In this document: one piece after another, positions 1 to 9,057 of the stretch | Layout of the letters: each line of letters starts with the position of its first letter | Position numbering within the stretch: the stretch's first letter is position 1 | Assembly (NCBI RefSeq): GCF_001422645.1 | Contig: NZ_LMLR01000001.1 | Location: 622,325-686,324, forward strand | Direction: 5' to 3' | DNA length: 64,000 bases | Origin: Arthrobacter sp. Leaf69 | Lineage (GTDB): Bacteria; Actinomycetota; Actinomycetes; Actinomycetales; Micrococcaceae | Notes under the pieces: model-generated | What the model was told of the DNA's origin: nothing | Seen by the model: only the letters and a program-made list of their open reading frames with translations | The model's database searches: none | Translations under genes and position numbers: made by a program

Positions 1-864
<864 letters not shown>

Positions 865-910
865 GCCGGTCCGGCGCAGCACCTGTCCTACTGAGCAAAG
901 GGAGCCTGCC

Positions 911-1246
911 ATGACGGCAACCGAGGACGTCCTCACCGAGAGTCAGATCGACGCCGCCCTGGCGGAGCTGCCGGACTGGAGACACCGGCTCGGGGGCCTA
1001 GTCACGGTCTACAAAGCGCCGACGGCCGCCGCGGCGCTCGAGCTGATCGCCGCCGTCGGGAGCCTGGCCGAAGCACAAAACCACCACCCGGATCTGGACT
1101 GGCGCTTCAGAAGGGTGTTCCTTCGCTACAGCTCCCACGACGCCGGAGACAAAGTCACACGGCGGGACGTCGCCGCGGCAACTGCCGCCGGCGCGGCAGC
1201 AGCCGGGCTCGGCGCCACCGCCGAGCCCGGCCTAGTCGACGGCTAG
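911..1246 (+). CDS. Pterin-4a-carbinolamine dehydratase family protein
   Basis: This 111-residue protein belongs to the PCD/DCoH family, which dehydrates 4a-hydroxytetrahydrobiopterin. The active-site signature is visible: His58-His59-Pro60-Asp in AEAQNHHPDLDW, then Trp64 and a later SSHD histidine near residue 76. The C-terminal Ala-rich tail after residue 85 is low complexity. An AAAGGGAG ribosome-binding site lies about 6 bases before the ATG. In bacteria without aromatic-amino-acid hydroxylases the true role of these proteins is unsettled, and no hydroxylase is seen nearby. The stop codon overlaps the stop of the convergent membrane gene by three bases. Family assignment is firm; physiological substrate is not known. 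Confidence 0.85.
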   Translation: MTATEDVLTESQIDAALAELPDWRHRLGGLVTVYKAPTAAAALELIAAVGSLAEAQNHHPDLDWRFRRVFLRYSSHDAGDKVTRRDVAAATAAGAAAAGLGATAEPGLVDG

Positions 1247-1545
1247 TAGCGCAGGATGGCGGTGAGCCGGGCAGTGTCGCGCGCGGTGCGCGTCTTGCCC
1301 AGGTACAGCACGGCCGCCACGGCGGCAACTGCGCCCAGCACCATGGGCAGCACCCACGGAATCCAGGTCAGCCCGGGCTGGTAGCCCAGGCCGGCGGCGA
1401 CGAAGACGATCCAGCTCACCATCCCGGCGGTGAGCGATACCCCTGCGGGGACCGCAATGCCGTACTTGGCGTGCCTCTTGTCGTTGGCCCAGACCACAAA
1501 GCCCGCGGCCACGGTCACCAGGGCAACCACAATCAGGGAAAGCAT
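1243..1545 (-). CDS. Small integral membrane protein, function unknown
   Basis: I do not recognise a named family. The reading frame is open upstream to 1668, but the start is best placed at the ATG at 1545, which has a clear AAGGAG about 7 bases upstream and begins directly with a hydrophobic segment. The resulting 100-residue protein has three predicted membrane helices (about residues 2-19, 27-50 and 58-82), a short basic loop NDKRHAKYG after the first, and a basic Arg/Thr-rich tail. It follows the TetR and DUF3107 genes on the same strand with a 70-base gap and may be co-transcribed with them. Function cannot be inferred from the sequence. Confidence 0.75.
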   Translation of the reverse strand: MLSLIVVALVTVAAGFVVWANDKRHAKYGIAVPAGVSLTAGMVSWIVFVAAGLGYQPGLTWIPWVLPMVLGAVAAVAAVLYLGKTRTARDTARLTAILRY

Positions 1546-1615
1546 GTTCGGACTCCTTGCGGATCTGGGGACGGGGCCAGCAGCGAAGCTGCCCCGCGGG
1601 CGGGCGCGGTGGTTC

Positions 1616-1840
1616 TTAGAGGGCGCCGAAACCGACGCGACGTACCTCTTCGGCGCCGATTTCAACATAACCCAGGACGTTCGCGGGAACGATGATCTGG
1701 CGACCCTTTTCGTCCGTCAGGCGCAGCTCGGTGCCCTTGGTGATGGCTTCGCCGACCACCTTGGCCACGGCGTCGGCGTCCTGGGCCGACTCCAGCACAA
1801 TTTCGCGGCCGATGTTCTGAATGCCGATCTTTACTTCCAC
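1616..1840 (-). CDS. DUF3107 family protein
   Basis: The 74-residue product starting VEVKIGIQNIGREIVLES matches the short actinobacterial DUF3107 family, whose mycobacterial member is the Rv3208A/TB9.4 antigen. The frame extends to an ATG at 1873, but the GTG at 1840 has a GGGAGG 8 bases upstream and begins where family members begin. It lies just downstream of a TetR regulator, the same arrangement as Rv3208-Rv3208A in mycobacteria, with moeB close by in both. No catalytic motif is visible; the protein looks like a small alpha/beta fold. Molecular function of the family is unknown to me. Confidence 0.85.
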   Translation of the reverse strand: MEVKIGIQNIGREIVLESAQDADAVAKVVGEAITKGTELRLTDEKGRQIIVPANVLGYVEIGAEEVRRVGFGAL

Positions 1841-1901
1841 AGCGAGGCCTCCCAGCCAATCAAAGTCCAACAAATATCAAAGCGTCATCTCTATTTGTAG
1901 T

Positions 1902-2567
1902 CTAGGTTTCCTTGGGGAAGCGTGAGATTCCGCGCCAAGCTAAACGGTAGATCAGATCGCTGGCCACATCGAGGTCAAGATTGCCGTCGGTTTCCAGCCA
2001 GTAGCGGGCGCTGACATGCGCCAGTCCGGCGAGCCCGCGGCCCAGCAGCTGGGCCTCCAGCTCGGGCAGCTTCGTGTCCTCGGCGATGACCCGGGCAACG
2101 GCGTCGGCGAAGGTTTTGTTGAACGTTTCCAGCCGGGCGCTGACATGGGGGTCGTTGACCAGGTCCGACTCAAACACCAGGCGGTGGGCCTGGTCGTCGC
2201 TGGCGATGAAGCGGAAGTAGGCCCGCATGACCGCCTGGACGCGCTCGTCGTTGTCCGTGGTGGAGTTGAGCGCCCCCAGCAGCAGCCCGGTCAGCTTGGT
2301 CAGCTGGCTGTCCAGCAGGGCCAGGTACAGATCGCGTTTGGACGGGAAGTGCTGGTAGAGCACGGGCTTGCTGACGTGGGCGGTTTCGGCGATTTCGTCC
2401 ATCGCGGCACCGTGGTAGCCGTTGGCGACGAAGACTTCCTGGGCGGCCGCGAGCAGCTGCGCCCGGCGTTCATCACGGGGCAACCGCGCCGATCGCTGTC
2501 CGCTTCGTGCCGGCGCGTCCGGCGACTTTCCTGCGTGACTCCGCTCAACCGGTGCCTCATGAACCAC
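1902..2567 (-). CDS. TetR/AcrR family transcriptional regulator
   Basis: The 221-residue protein carries a TetR DNA-binding domain: helix-turn-helix at about residues 55-75 (MDEIAETAHVSKPVLYQHFPSK), followed by the usual all-helical ligand domain. The first 30 residues are basic and disordered. The open frame continues far upstream to 3803, but that part is antisense to moeB and is not coding. The GTG at 2567 is chosen because AAGAAGG lies about 6 bases before it; a GTG at 2600 is possible. The gene is divergent from moeB (84-base gap) and upstream of DUF3107, matching the mycobacterial Rv3208 neighbourhood. Its ligand and targets are not evident. Confidence 0.88.
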   Translation of the reverse strand: MVHEAPVERSHAGKSPDAPARSGQRSARLPRDERRAQLLAAAQEVFVANGYHGAAMDEIAETAHVSKPVLYQHFPSKRDLYLALLDSQLTKLTGLLLGALNSTTDNDERVQAVMRAYFRFIASDDQAHRLVFESDLVNDPHVSARLETFNKTFADAVARVIAEDTKLPELEAQLLGRGLAGLAHVSARYWLETDGNLDLDVASDLIYRLAWRGISRFPKET

Positions 2568-2640
2568 TGTCGGCCTTCTTTCCCTTGCTGTTACGTCCAC
2601 TTTACGTGGCGGTAATATGACCTGGCGGTATCTTCGGGCA

Positions 2641-2646
2641 TAGATT
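2641..2646 (+). promoter_or_regulatory. -10 box (TAGATT) of a leaderless moeB mRNA
   Basis: TAGATT ends 5 bases before the moeB ATG at 2652, so transcription should begin at or next to the start codon. No Shine-Dalgarno sequence is present. A -35 element is not obvious. Confidence 0.55.
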
Positions 2647-2651
2647 GAAGT

Positions 2652-3863
2652 ATGGCTTCCAAGTTCACCCCCACCGCAACCCCCGCAACCCCGGAAACCG
2701 CGCCCGGACCGCTGGTGGAGCCCGCGGACGGCTTGAGTCCGGAAGAAGTCGAACGCTACTCCCGGCACCTCATCATCCCGGAAATCGGGGCAATCGGGCA
2801 GCGCCGCCTGAAAAACGCCAAGGTCCTCGTCATCGGCGCCGGCGGCCTCGGCTCTCCCGCACTGTTGTACCTGGCCGCCGCCGGAGTCGGAACCCTGGGA
2901 ATCGTCGACGACGACACCGTGGACCTGAGCAATCTCCAGCGCCAGGTGATCCACGGCGTCACGGATGTGGGCCGGCCCAAGATTGAGTCCGCCCGTGACG
3001 CCATCGCCGCCCTGAACCCCTTGGTGGAGGTCCGGCTGCACAACGTCCGCCTCGACGCCGGCAACGCCCTGGAACTGTTCGCCGGCTACGACCTTATCCT
3101 CGACGGCGCCGACAACTTCGCGACGCGGTATCTGGTGAACGACGCCGCCGCTATCCTCGGCAAGCCCTACGTCTGGGGCTCGATCTTCCGGTTCGACGGG
3201 CAGGTCAGCGTCTTCTGGGAACAGCACGGCCCCACGTACCGTGACCTGTACCCGGAAGCGCCGCCCGCGGGTTCCGTTCCGTCCTGCGGGGAAGGCGGCG
3301 TGTTCGGGATGCTCTGCGCTGCCGTGGGCTCGCTGATGGTGACGGAGGCCGTCAAGCTGATCACCGGCGTCGGGCGTTCCCTGCTGGGCCGGGTGGCACT
3401 GTTCGACGCCCTCGGCGGGAGCTGGCGCGAAATCAAGGTCTCCCGGGACCCCGAGGCGGAGCGGATCACGGAATTGACGGACTATGAGGCCTTCTGCGGC
3501 ATCACCCCGGCCGCGGACGCAGGCACGGAGCATACCGTGACGGCAACGCAGCTGGCCACGATGCTGGCCTCCCGCACGGCCGGACTCAAGGACTTCCAGC
3601 TGGTCGATGTGCGGGAAACAGGGGAGTACGAGATCGTCCGGATCGACGGGGCCGTCCTGATCCCGCAGGGCCGGATCCTCGCCGGCGAGGCGTGGCACGA
3701 GCTGCCGCAGGACACGGACATCGTCTTCCACTGCAAGGCCGGGACGCGGTCCGCGGCCGTCCTCGCCGCCGCCCGGGCTGCGGGCTATGAGCGCGTCAGC
3801 CACCTTGACGGGGGAATCCTGGCCTGGGTGCGGGATGTGGAGCCGGACAAGCCGGTCTACTGA
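2652..3863 (+). CDS. moeB: MoeB/ThiF-type adenylyltransferase with C-terminal rhodanese domain (MoeZ type)
   Basis: The 403-residue protein fuses an E1-like adenylyltransferase (residues about 30-270) to a rhodanese (about 295-400). Visible motifs are the nucleotide-binding GAGGLGSP at 62-69, SNLQRQVIH, and the rhodanese active-site loop HCKAGTRS with Cys361. The two CxxC zinc pairs of classical E. coli MoeB are absent, as in actinobacterial MoeZ. Proteins of this type adenylate the C-terminal Gly-Gly of MoaD, ThiS or CysO-like carriers and place sulfur on them. Nearby thiS-thiG without thiF suggests it may serve ThiS as well as molybdopterin synthesis (inference). The start at 2652 is supported by a TAGATT box 5 bases upstream. 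Confidence 0.9.
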   Translation: MASKFTPTATPATPETAPGPLVEPADGLSPEEVERYSRHLIIPEIGAIGQRRLKNAKVLVIGAGGLGSPALLYLAAAGVGTLGIVDDDTVDLSNLQRQVIHGVTDVGRPKIESARDAIAALNPLVEVRLHNVRLDAGNALELFAGYDLILDGADNFATRYLVNDAAAILGKPYVWGSIFRFDGQVSVFWEQHGPTYRDLYPEAPPAGSVPSCGEGGVFGMLCAAVGSLMVTEAVKLITGVGRSLLGRVALFDALGGSWREIKVSRDPEAERITELTDYEAFCGITPAADAGTEHTVTATQLATMLASRTAGLKDFQLVDVRETGEYEIVRIDGAVLIPQGRILAGEAWHELPQDTDIVFHCKAGTRSAAVLAAARAAGYERVSHLDGGILAWVRDVEPDKPVY

Positions 3864-3906
3864 CCGTTGGCCTGACCTTTAGCCGGGCGGGGGAGCGGCG
3901 AGCAGC

Positions 3907-5268
3907 TCAGGCAGAGTGCCGGCGGGTGTCATGCCCGGCATCGGGAACACCGGCACCTTGGACACCAGCATCGTGGACTACGGGGCACTCTGCGCCGGTG
4001 GCACGCTCCGCAGCCGGTTCGACCGTAATGCCGTACAGCGCTTCCAGGGCGGCGACGTAGTCTTCCTGCTGGCCGTTGGCGGCGAGCTCACGGGCCCGGA
4101 CCGTGGGGACGTGCAGGAGCTGCTTGACCATCCGGCGGAGCGCGAACTCAACTTCCTCGGCCGCGGCGGTGCAGCCGTGGCGGGCCCGGACCTTTTCCAT
4201 TTCCGTGTCCAGCACGTTCATGGTGTGCCGGCGGAGGGCGACGATGGCCGAGTCCACCGAGCGGGCCTCGCGGTCCTGCTCGAAGGCGCTGGCCGCACCG
4301 GCCACGATGCTGTTGGCCTGGGCCAGCGATTCGGCCTGTTCCTGCGGGGCGGCCAGGCGGACGGATTCCAGCGTGAGCAGTTCGACGCCGTCGAGTCCGC
4401 CGACGGCAGGATCAAAGTCGTGGGTGAGGGCGAGGTCGATGGCGATCAGGGGCTGGGGCGAGCCCGCCCGGACCTTGGCCAGTTCCGCGGCCTCGACGCG
4501 GGTGTCCGCACCGCTGCAGCCGATCATGACATCGGCGGCGGCGACCGCGGCCGGGAGCGTTTCGCCGTCCAGCGCGGTCCCGCCGCGGGTGGCGACGAAG
4601 CCGGCGGCGCGGCCGGAGGAGGAGTAGACCGAGACGTCCGTGCAGCCGCGTTCGCGCAGCAGCGACATGGTGGCGCCCGCGTAGGCTCCGGTGCCGAAGA
4701 CCACGACTTTCTTGGCGGACCAGTCGGGGTCCTCGGAGAGCTCGGTGGCGAGGTCCAGGGCCACAGACACGACGGACAGGCCGCGCGCGCCCAAAGCGGT
4801 CTGGGCGCCGACGTCCTTGGCAGTCTTGGACGCCGCCTGGAACAGCCGGACGAGGCCGGAACTGGCCGTGCCCTCGTGCTGGGCCGTAATAAGGGCCCGG
4901 CGCACCTGGCCGGCGATCTCGCGTTCTCCGACGACGGCGGAGTCAAGCCCCGAGCTGACCGAGAACAGGTGCCGGGTGACGTCCGCACCCGTGCGCGTAT
5001 TGAAGGACCGCGCGACGACTTGTTCGTTGAGTCCGGTGGAACCGCTCAGCTGGGCGATGAGGGCCGCCCGGGCGTTGTCTACATCTTCGGTGCGGTGTGC
5101 TTCGCCGTAGATTTCGAAGCGGTTGCACGTGGCAAGGACAATGGCACCCGCCACGGCCGGCGATCCGGCGAGGGCGGATGTAGCGAGCTCTGAAGCGCCG
5201 GTGCTCAGTTGAGCAACGGTCTCGAGGTCGATGTCGGCGTGGGTCGCCACCAATGAAAAAAGAACCAC
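3907..5268 (-). CDS. hemA: Glutamyl-tRNA reductase
   Basis: HemA reduces glutamyl-tRNA(Glu) to glutamate-1-semialdehyde, the first committed step of C5-type heme synthesis; HemL at 15180 performs the next step. The 453-residue protein has the catalytic Cys48 in [12 protein letters not shown], the GERE-type motif [16 protein letters not shown], the NADPH-binding [12 protein letters not shown], and the helical dimerisation domain with [18 protein letters not shown]. The last 40 residues are a low-complexity Ala/Gly/His tail. The frame is open to 6018, but family alignment places the start at the GTG at 5268 ([15 protein letters not shown]). No Shine-Dalgarno is visible; a TATGAT box sits 9 bases upstream. 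It is divergent from hemE. Confidence 0.95.
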   Translation of the reverse strand: MVLFSLVATHADIDLETVAQLSTGASELATSALAGSPAVAGAIVLATCNRFEIYGEAHRTEDVDNARAALIAQLSGSTGLNEQVVARSFNTRTGADVTRHLFSVSSGLDSAVVGEREIAGQVRRALITAQHEGTASSGLVRLFQAASKTAKDVGAQTALGARGLSVVSVALDLATELSEDPDWSAKKVVVFGTGAYAGATMSLLRERGCTDVSVYSSSGRAAGFVATRGGTALDGETLPAAVAAADVMIGCSGADTRVEAAELAKVRAGSPQPLIAIDLALTHDFDPAVGGLDGVELLTLESVRLAAPQEQAESLAQANSIVAGAASAFEQDREARSVDSAIVALRRHTMNVLDTEMEKVRARHGCTAAAEEVEFALRRMVKQLLHVPTVRARELAANGQQEDYVAALEALYGITVEPAAERATGAECPVVHDAGVQGAGVPDAGHDTRRHSA

Positions 5269-5277
5269 AGCAGGACA

Positions 5278-5283
5278 ATCATA
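5278..5283 (-). promoter_or_regulatory. -10 box (TATGAT) of hemA
   Basis: On the minus strand TATGAT lies 9 bases before the hemA GTG. TTGTTC at 5303-5308 could be the -35 box with a rather long 19-base spacer. The implied leader is only a few bases. Confidence 0.55.
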
Positions 5284-5311
5284 GCTTTTTCGTACCCGCG
5301 TAGAACAACTG

Positions 5312-5337
5312 CCCGGCGTGTAACCGCACACGCCGGG
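5312..5337. promoter_or_regulatory. Perfect inverted repeat between hemA and hemE, candidate operator
   Basis: CCCGGCGTGT and ACACGCCGGG form 10-bp perfect arms around a 6-base centre. The element begins 4 bases upstream of the proposed hemA -35 box, in the only control region shared by hemA and hemE. It could be a regulator-binding site or an RNA hairpin in an hemE leader. No known operator consensus is recognised. Confidence 0.4.
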
Positions 5338-5435
5338 GTGTGATTCCCGCCACCGCCCCGGCGTCGCCCCGCCGCGGCCGGGCCGGTGCCCGGGCCGGTG
5401 ACAGGCTGTCGTTATCTTTTGGGGCTGATTTTCGG

Positions 5436-5441
5436 CACAAT
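5436..5441 (+). promoter_or_regulatory. Possible -10 box (CACAAT) of hemE
   Basis: CACAAT lies 7 bases before the hemE ATG at 5449. GAAGG directly before the ATG could also act as a close Shine-Dalgarno, so this call is weaker than the other leaderless promoters. Confidence 0.35.
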
Positions 5442-5448
5442 CGAAGGC

Positions 5449-6546
5449 ATGACTCCTAGCACTGCGGCAACCCCCGAAATCTCCGGCCTTGACGCCGGGC
5501 ACCCGCTGATGGACGGCCGCACCGCGGATTCCCCGCTGATCACCGCCTACCGCGGCGGCAAGCCGTCCCGCCGTCCCGTATGGTTCATGCGCCAGGCCGG
5601 GCGTTCGTTGCCCGAATACCTCAAGGTGCGCGAGGGGGTCGCGATGCTGGATTCCTGCCTGCGTCCCGAGCTTGCCTCCGAGATCACCCTGCAGCCGGTG
5701 CGCCGACACGACGTCGACGCCGCCATCTTCTTTTCCGACATCGTCATCCCGCTCAAGCTGGCCGGAGTCGGCGTGGACATCGTCCCCGGCGTCGGCCCCG
5801 TGCTGGAGAAGCCGGTCCGCACCGCGGCTGATGTCGCCGCCCTGCCCCAGCTGACCTGGGAAGCCCTCGAGCCCATCCGCGAAGCCGTCCGGCGCACTGT
5901 GGCCCAGCTCGGCAACACTCCGCTGATCGGCTTCGCCGGCGCGCCGTTCACACTCGCGGCGTACATGGTGGAAGGGAAGCCGTCCCGCGACCACCTCGGC
6001 CCGCGCACCATGATGCACGCCGACCCCGAGACCTGGACGGCGCTGGCAAACTGGGCCGCCGACGCCTCCGGCATGTTCCTCCGCGCCCAGCTGGAAGCCG
6101 GCGCCTCCGCCGGCCAGCTCTTCGACTCCTGGGCGGGCTCCCTCGGCCTCGCCGACTACCAGCGTTTCGTCGCTCCGGCCTCAACCCGCGCCCTGGACCA
6201 CGTCCGGGACCTCGGCGCCCCGCTGATCCACTTCGGCACCGGCACCTCGGAATTGCTCGTCGCAATGCGCGACGTCGGCGTCGACGTCGTCGGGGTGGAC
6301 TACCGGCTGCCGCTGGACGAAGCCAACCGCCGGCTGGGCGGCACGGTCCCGCTGCAGGGCAACATCGACCCGGCCCTGCTGTCCGCGCCGTGGGAGGTCC
6401 TCGAAGCGCACGTCCGGGACGTGATTGCCGCCGGCGCCGCGGCTCCGGGACACGTGCTGAACCTCGGCCACGGGGTCCCGCCGGACACCGACCCCGACGT
6501 GCTGACACGCGTTGTGGAGCTTATCCACTCGATCTCCCCGGAGTAG
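5449..6546 (+). CDS. hemE: Uroporphyrinogen decarboxylase
   Basis: HemE removes four carboxyl groups from uroporphyrinogen III to give coproporphyrinogen III. The 365-residue protein shows the N-terminal substrate-binding signature [13 protein letters not shown] (Arg48, Arg52) and the catalytic Asp97 in [11 protein letters not shown], plus [21 protein letters not shown] and the C-terminal [13 protein letters not shown]. The frame opens at 5386, but the ATG at 5449 is the better start: it fits family lengths and sits just after CACAAT and GAAGG. The downstream hemY follows after 4 bases, so the two are translationally close. Confidence 0.96.
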   Translation: MTPSTAATPEISGLDAGHPLMDGRTADSPLITAYRGGKPSRRPVWFMRQAGRSLPEYLKVREGVAMLDSCLRPELASEITLQPVRRHDVDAAIFFSDIVIPLKLAGVGVDIVPGVGPVLEKPVRTAADVAALPQLTWEALEPIREAVRRTVAQLGNTPLIGFAGAPFTLAAYMVEGKPSRDHLGPRTMMHADPETWTALANWAADASGMFLRAQLEAGASAGQLFDSWAGSLGLADYQRFVAPASTRALDHVRDLGAPLIHFGTGTSELLVAMRDVGVDVVGVDYRLPLDEANRRLGGTVPLQGNIDPALLSAPWEVLEAHVRDVIAAGAAAPGHVLNLGHGVPPDTDPDVLTRVVELIHSISPE

Positions 6547-6550
6547 GGGC

Positions 6551-8038
6551 ATGGAGGCAGCCGGGAGCGCCGCAGCCGGGACGCCGGTCGAAACAGTGCA
6601 GACCGCCGTGGTGGTGGGCGGCGGTATCTCCGGCCTGCTCGCGGCGCGGACGCTGGCCCGCGCCGGAGTACGGACCACGGTCATGGAGGCCTCCGATGTG
6701 TGGGGTGGCTGCGTCGGGAGCCATGTGGTGGCGGGTTTGACCCTGGACAGCGGCGCGGAATCCTTCGCGACCCGGTCCTCCGCCGTGGCGGACCTCGCCG
6801 CCGAACTGGGCCTCGCGGAGAGCATCGTCGCGCCGAACCCCGGCGGCGCCTGGGTCCAGTTGCCCGACGGCCCGCGTGAACTGCCCCGCACCGGGGTTCT
6901 CGGCATTCCGGCCAATCCCTGGGACCCGGAAGTCCGCCGCTCCCTCGGCCTGGCGGGGTCGCTCCGGGCCTCGTTCGACAAGCTGCTGCCCGCCTCGCTG
7001 GGCACCAAAGCGGAGGCCACCAGCGTCTCGGCGCTGGTGCGCGCCCGCATGGGTCGGCGCGTGCTGGAACGGCTCGTGGCACCCGTCGTCGGCGGCGTCC
7101 ACTCCGCGGACCCGGACGTGCTCGACATCGACATGGTGGCACCGGGCCTCCGCGCCGGGATCAAGGCCCGCGGGTCCCTCGCCGCCGCCGTCGCCGCCCA
7201 ACGCAACGGCACCCAGCGCAGCGGAGGGGCCATTGCCCCAACGCCGTCCGCCGGACTGCAGAAGGCGGGGTCCGCCGTCGCAGGACTGCGCGGCGGGATG
7301 CACACCCTCATCTCCGCGCTGCTCGCCGAGTTGCGCAGCGAAGGCGTGACACTGCTCGGCGGGACGCGGGCAGACGCCGTGATGCGCACCGCGGACGGCT
7401 GGCGGATCTCCGCCGGCGGCACGGCCCACGACGCCGGGCTGCTGGTCGTCGCCGTGGAAGGCCCGGCCGCCGTCGAGCTGCTCACGGACGCCCTGCCGGA
7501 CCTTGCCAGCCGGCGTCCCGAGCCAGGGCCCGATGTCAGCCTGGTCACCCTGGTGGTGGACCTGCCTCAGCTCGACGCCAGACCGCGGGGCACCGGGGTC
7601 CTGGTGGCGCCGCAGAGCCCGGGAATCCAGGCCAAGGCCCTCACGCACGCCACCGCCAAATGGGGCTGGCTCGCCGATCAGGCCGGCCCCGGCACCCACG
7701 TTGTCCGGCTGTCCTACGGGCGCGGAGACGCCCGGCATGGCGTCCAGGCACACCCGGAGCCGCGCACCGACGCGGGGCTGTTCGAAGCTGCCCTGAAGGA
7801 CGCTTCCACCCTGCTGTCCGTTCCGGTCACGGCCGGCGACATCGTGGACTGGGACGTCGTACGCTGGGGCGGGGCCCTGCCCTTCGCCTCCCTCGGCCAC
7901 AGGGGCCGTGTCGCGGAGGTCCGGAGCATCTGCGCGGCGGACGGCACCCTGGCCCTGGTGGGCGGCTGGCTGTCCGGCAACGGCCTCGCGGCGATCGTCG
8001 CCGACACCCCGAAACAGGTCCGGCAGCTGCTGTCCTGA
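6551..8038 (+). CDS. hemY: Protoporphyrinogen/coproporphyrinogen III oxidase, HemY (CgoX) type
   Basis: This 495-residue FAD protein has a Rossmann GGGISG at about 23-28 with the following MEAS acidic end, the SGAESFATR region, and the C-terminal WLSGNGLAAIV cofactor-contact motif typical of HemY. In actinobacteria with HemQ and a [2Fe-2S] ferrochelatase, this enzyme oxidises coproporphyrinogen III to coproporphyrin III (current name CgoX), and both partner genes follow here. It is water-soluble or peripheral; no membrane helix is evident. The ATG at 6551 follows the hemE stop by 4 bases. Residues about 215-240 contain a low-complexity insertion. Confidence 0.93.
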   Translation: MEAAGSAAAGTPVETVQTAVVVGGGISGLLAARTLARAGVRTTVMEASDVWGGCVGSHVVAGLTLDSGAESFATRSSAVADLAAELGLAESIVAPNPGGAWVQLPDGPRELPRTGVLGIPANPWDPEVRRSLGLAGSLRASFDKLLPASLGTKAEATSVSALVRARMGRRVLERLVAPVVGGVHSADPDVLDIDMVAPGLRAGIKARGSLAAAVAAQRNGTQRSGGAIAPTPSAGLQKAGSAVAGLRGGMHTLISALLAELRSEGVTLLGGTRADAVMRTADGWRISAGGTAHDAGLLVVAVEGPAAVELLTDALPDLASRRPEPGPDVSLVTLVVDLPQLDARPRGTGVLVAPQSPGIQAKALTHATAKWGWLADQAGPGTHVVRLSYGRGDARHGVQAHPEPRTDAGLFEAALKDASTLLSVPVTAGDIVDWDVVRWGGALPFASLGHRGRVAEVRSICAADGTLALVGGWLSGNGLAAIVADTPKQVRQLLS

Positions 8039-8131
8039 CGGGCGCGGGGAGCCCGGACCGGGCGCCAATCAGGGCTCTGGATACCCGGAAAGCGGGGGAA
8101 CAGCAAATTTTTCCCCGCGTCTTCCGGCGGC

Positions 8132-8137
8132 TAGGCT
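8132..8137 (+). promoter_or_regulatory. -10 box (TAGGCT) of the secreted Pro-rich protein gene
   Basis: TAGGCT ends 8 bases before the ATG at 8146 and only 2 bases before the ATG at 8140, so a leaderless mRNA would use 8146. No Shine-Dalgarno is present. Confidence 0.5.
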
Positions 8138-8145
8138 CGATGACC

Positions 8146-8904
8146 ATGGTTACGCACAGGTCCCACGTCTCCCACGTCCAAAAATCGCCGGCCGATCGTC
8201 CTGCAGGACTCCGCCGCGGGACGGCAGCTGCAGCCCTGGGAGTGGTACTGACCCTGTCCGCGGGCGCGCCCGCCGCACAGGCCGCCACGGGCGTCTCTGC
8301 CTCGGTTACGGCCGGTTCGGACCTGCTGTCCATCGACCTCGACGGTGTCTTGGATGGCCTGCTCGACCACTCAGAGGACCCCACGCCCTCGCCGTCCTCC
8401 CCGCAGCCCTCGCCCTCGGAGGACCCTGACGAGCCGGAGCCGAGCCGCCCGCCGAGGCAATCTCCTGCTCCCACTCCGACTCTCACTCCGCAGCCCAGCA
8501 CGCCTGCGGCACCCCAGCCCACCACTCCCGCGGCACCCCAGCCAGCGGTGCCCGCCCCCGGCCAGCCGCCAGCGCAGTCCGCTCCGGCGGACCCCGTCGC
8601 TGAAGTGCCCGTCAACGAAGCGCCGGCCGCAGAAGTCCCGGCCGCCGAAGTCCCGGCCGGATCCCCGGCCGGGTCGGCGCCGTCGAACACAGCCCCCGCA
8701 ACGCCGTCTACCGCTGCCGCGTCGCCGACGGCCACGGGTGGCTCCGCCACGGCGTCGGCTGACCCGCGCTCCGGCAGCACGTCGATGGAGGCCACCTCAA
8801 CGCGTCAGTCCGGCGGACCGTCCCCCTTGCTGGGCCTGGGTATCGGACTCGTGGCACTGTCCGTCGTCGCCGGTGCCGTGGTCCTGCGGATGCGCCGCGT
8901 CTGA
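8146..8904 (+). CDS. Secreted Pro/Ala/Ser/Thr-rich protein with C-terminal membrane anchor
   Basis: I recognise no named family. The 252-residue product has a basic N-terminus and a signal peptide (hydrophobic AAAALGVVLTLSAGAPAAQA, likely cleaved after AQA near residue 44), then a short region with an acidic LLSIDLDGVLDGLLDHSED stretch. About 120 residues of Pro/Thr/Ala-rich wall-spanning sequence follow, with repeats such as PAAPQPTT and AAEVPAAEVP. It ends in a membrane helix (LLGLGIGLVALSVVAGAVVL) and a basic RMRRV tail. No LPXTG sortase motif is seen, so it is probably membrane-anchored and surface-exposed. It lies inside the heme gene series between hemY and hemQ, but has its own promoter and a terminator after it, so a heme role is only a possibility. 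Confidence 0.8.
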   Translation: MVTHRSHVSHVQKSPADRPAGLRRGTAAAALGVVLTLSAGAPAAQAATGVSASVTAGSDLLSIDLDGVLDGLLDHSEDPTPSPSSPQPSPSEDPDEPEPSRPPRQSPAPTPTLTPQPSTPAAPQPTTPAAPQPAVPAPGQPPAQSAPADPVAEVPVNEAPAAEVPAAEVPAGSPAGSAPSNTAPATPSTAAASPTATGGSATASADPRSGSTSMEATSTRQSGGPSPLLGLGIGLVALSVVAGAVVLRMRRV

Positions 8905-8988
8905 GCGCCGGAAAAGTCCCTGCCTGACGGGCTGGATCCTGAGCCCAACATCACATGAACGTGAATTGATGCGAACCAATGTGAAATG

Positions 8989-9017
8989 AAGCACTTCTAC
9001 ACGCTGTAGAAGTGCTT
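8989..9017 (+). terminator. Intrinsic terminator after the secreted-protein gene
   Basis: A 13-bp perfect stem (AAGCACTTCTACA and TGTAGAAGTGCTT) with a CGC loop is followed by TATTT. It separates the hemE-hemY-secreted protein unit from hemQ, implying that hemQ has its own promoter in 9018-9057. Confidence 0.85.
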
Positions 9018-9057
9018 TATTTCGACTTAGCCAAGGCGAAGGGGCAGACTGGTAACC

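Noticed and set aside
2568..3803. Upstream extension of the TetR reading frame across moeB
   Set aside because: The extension is antisense to a clear moeB gene; the GTG at 2567 with a ribosome-binding site explains the regulator.
5269..6018. Upstream extension of the hemA frame
   Set aside because: It is antisense to hemE; family N-terminus and promoter both place the start at 5268.
8094..8120. GC-rich hairpin with an internal T-run after hemY
   Set aside because: The stem GCGGGG/CCCCGC is short and the T-run lies in the loop, so it is not a convincing terminator.
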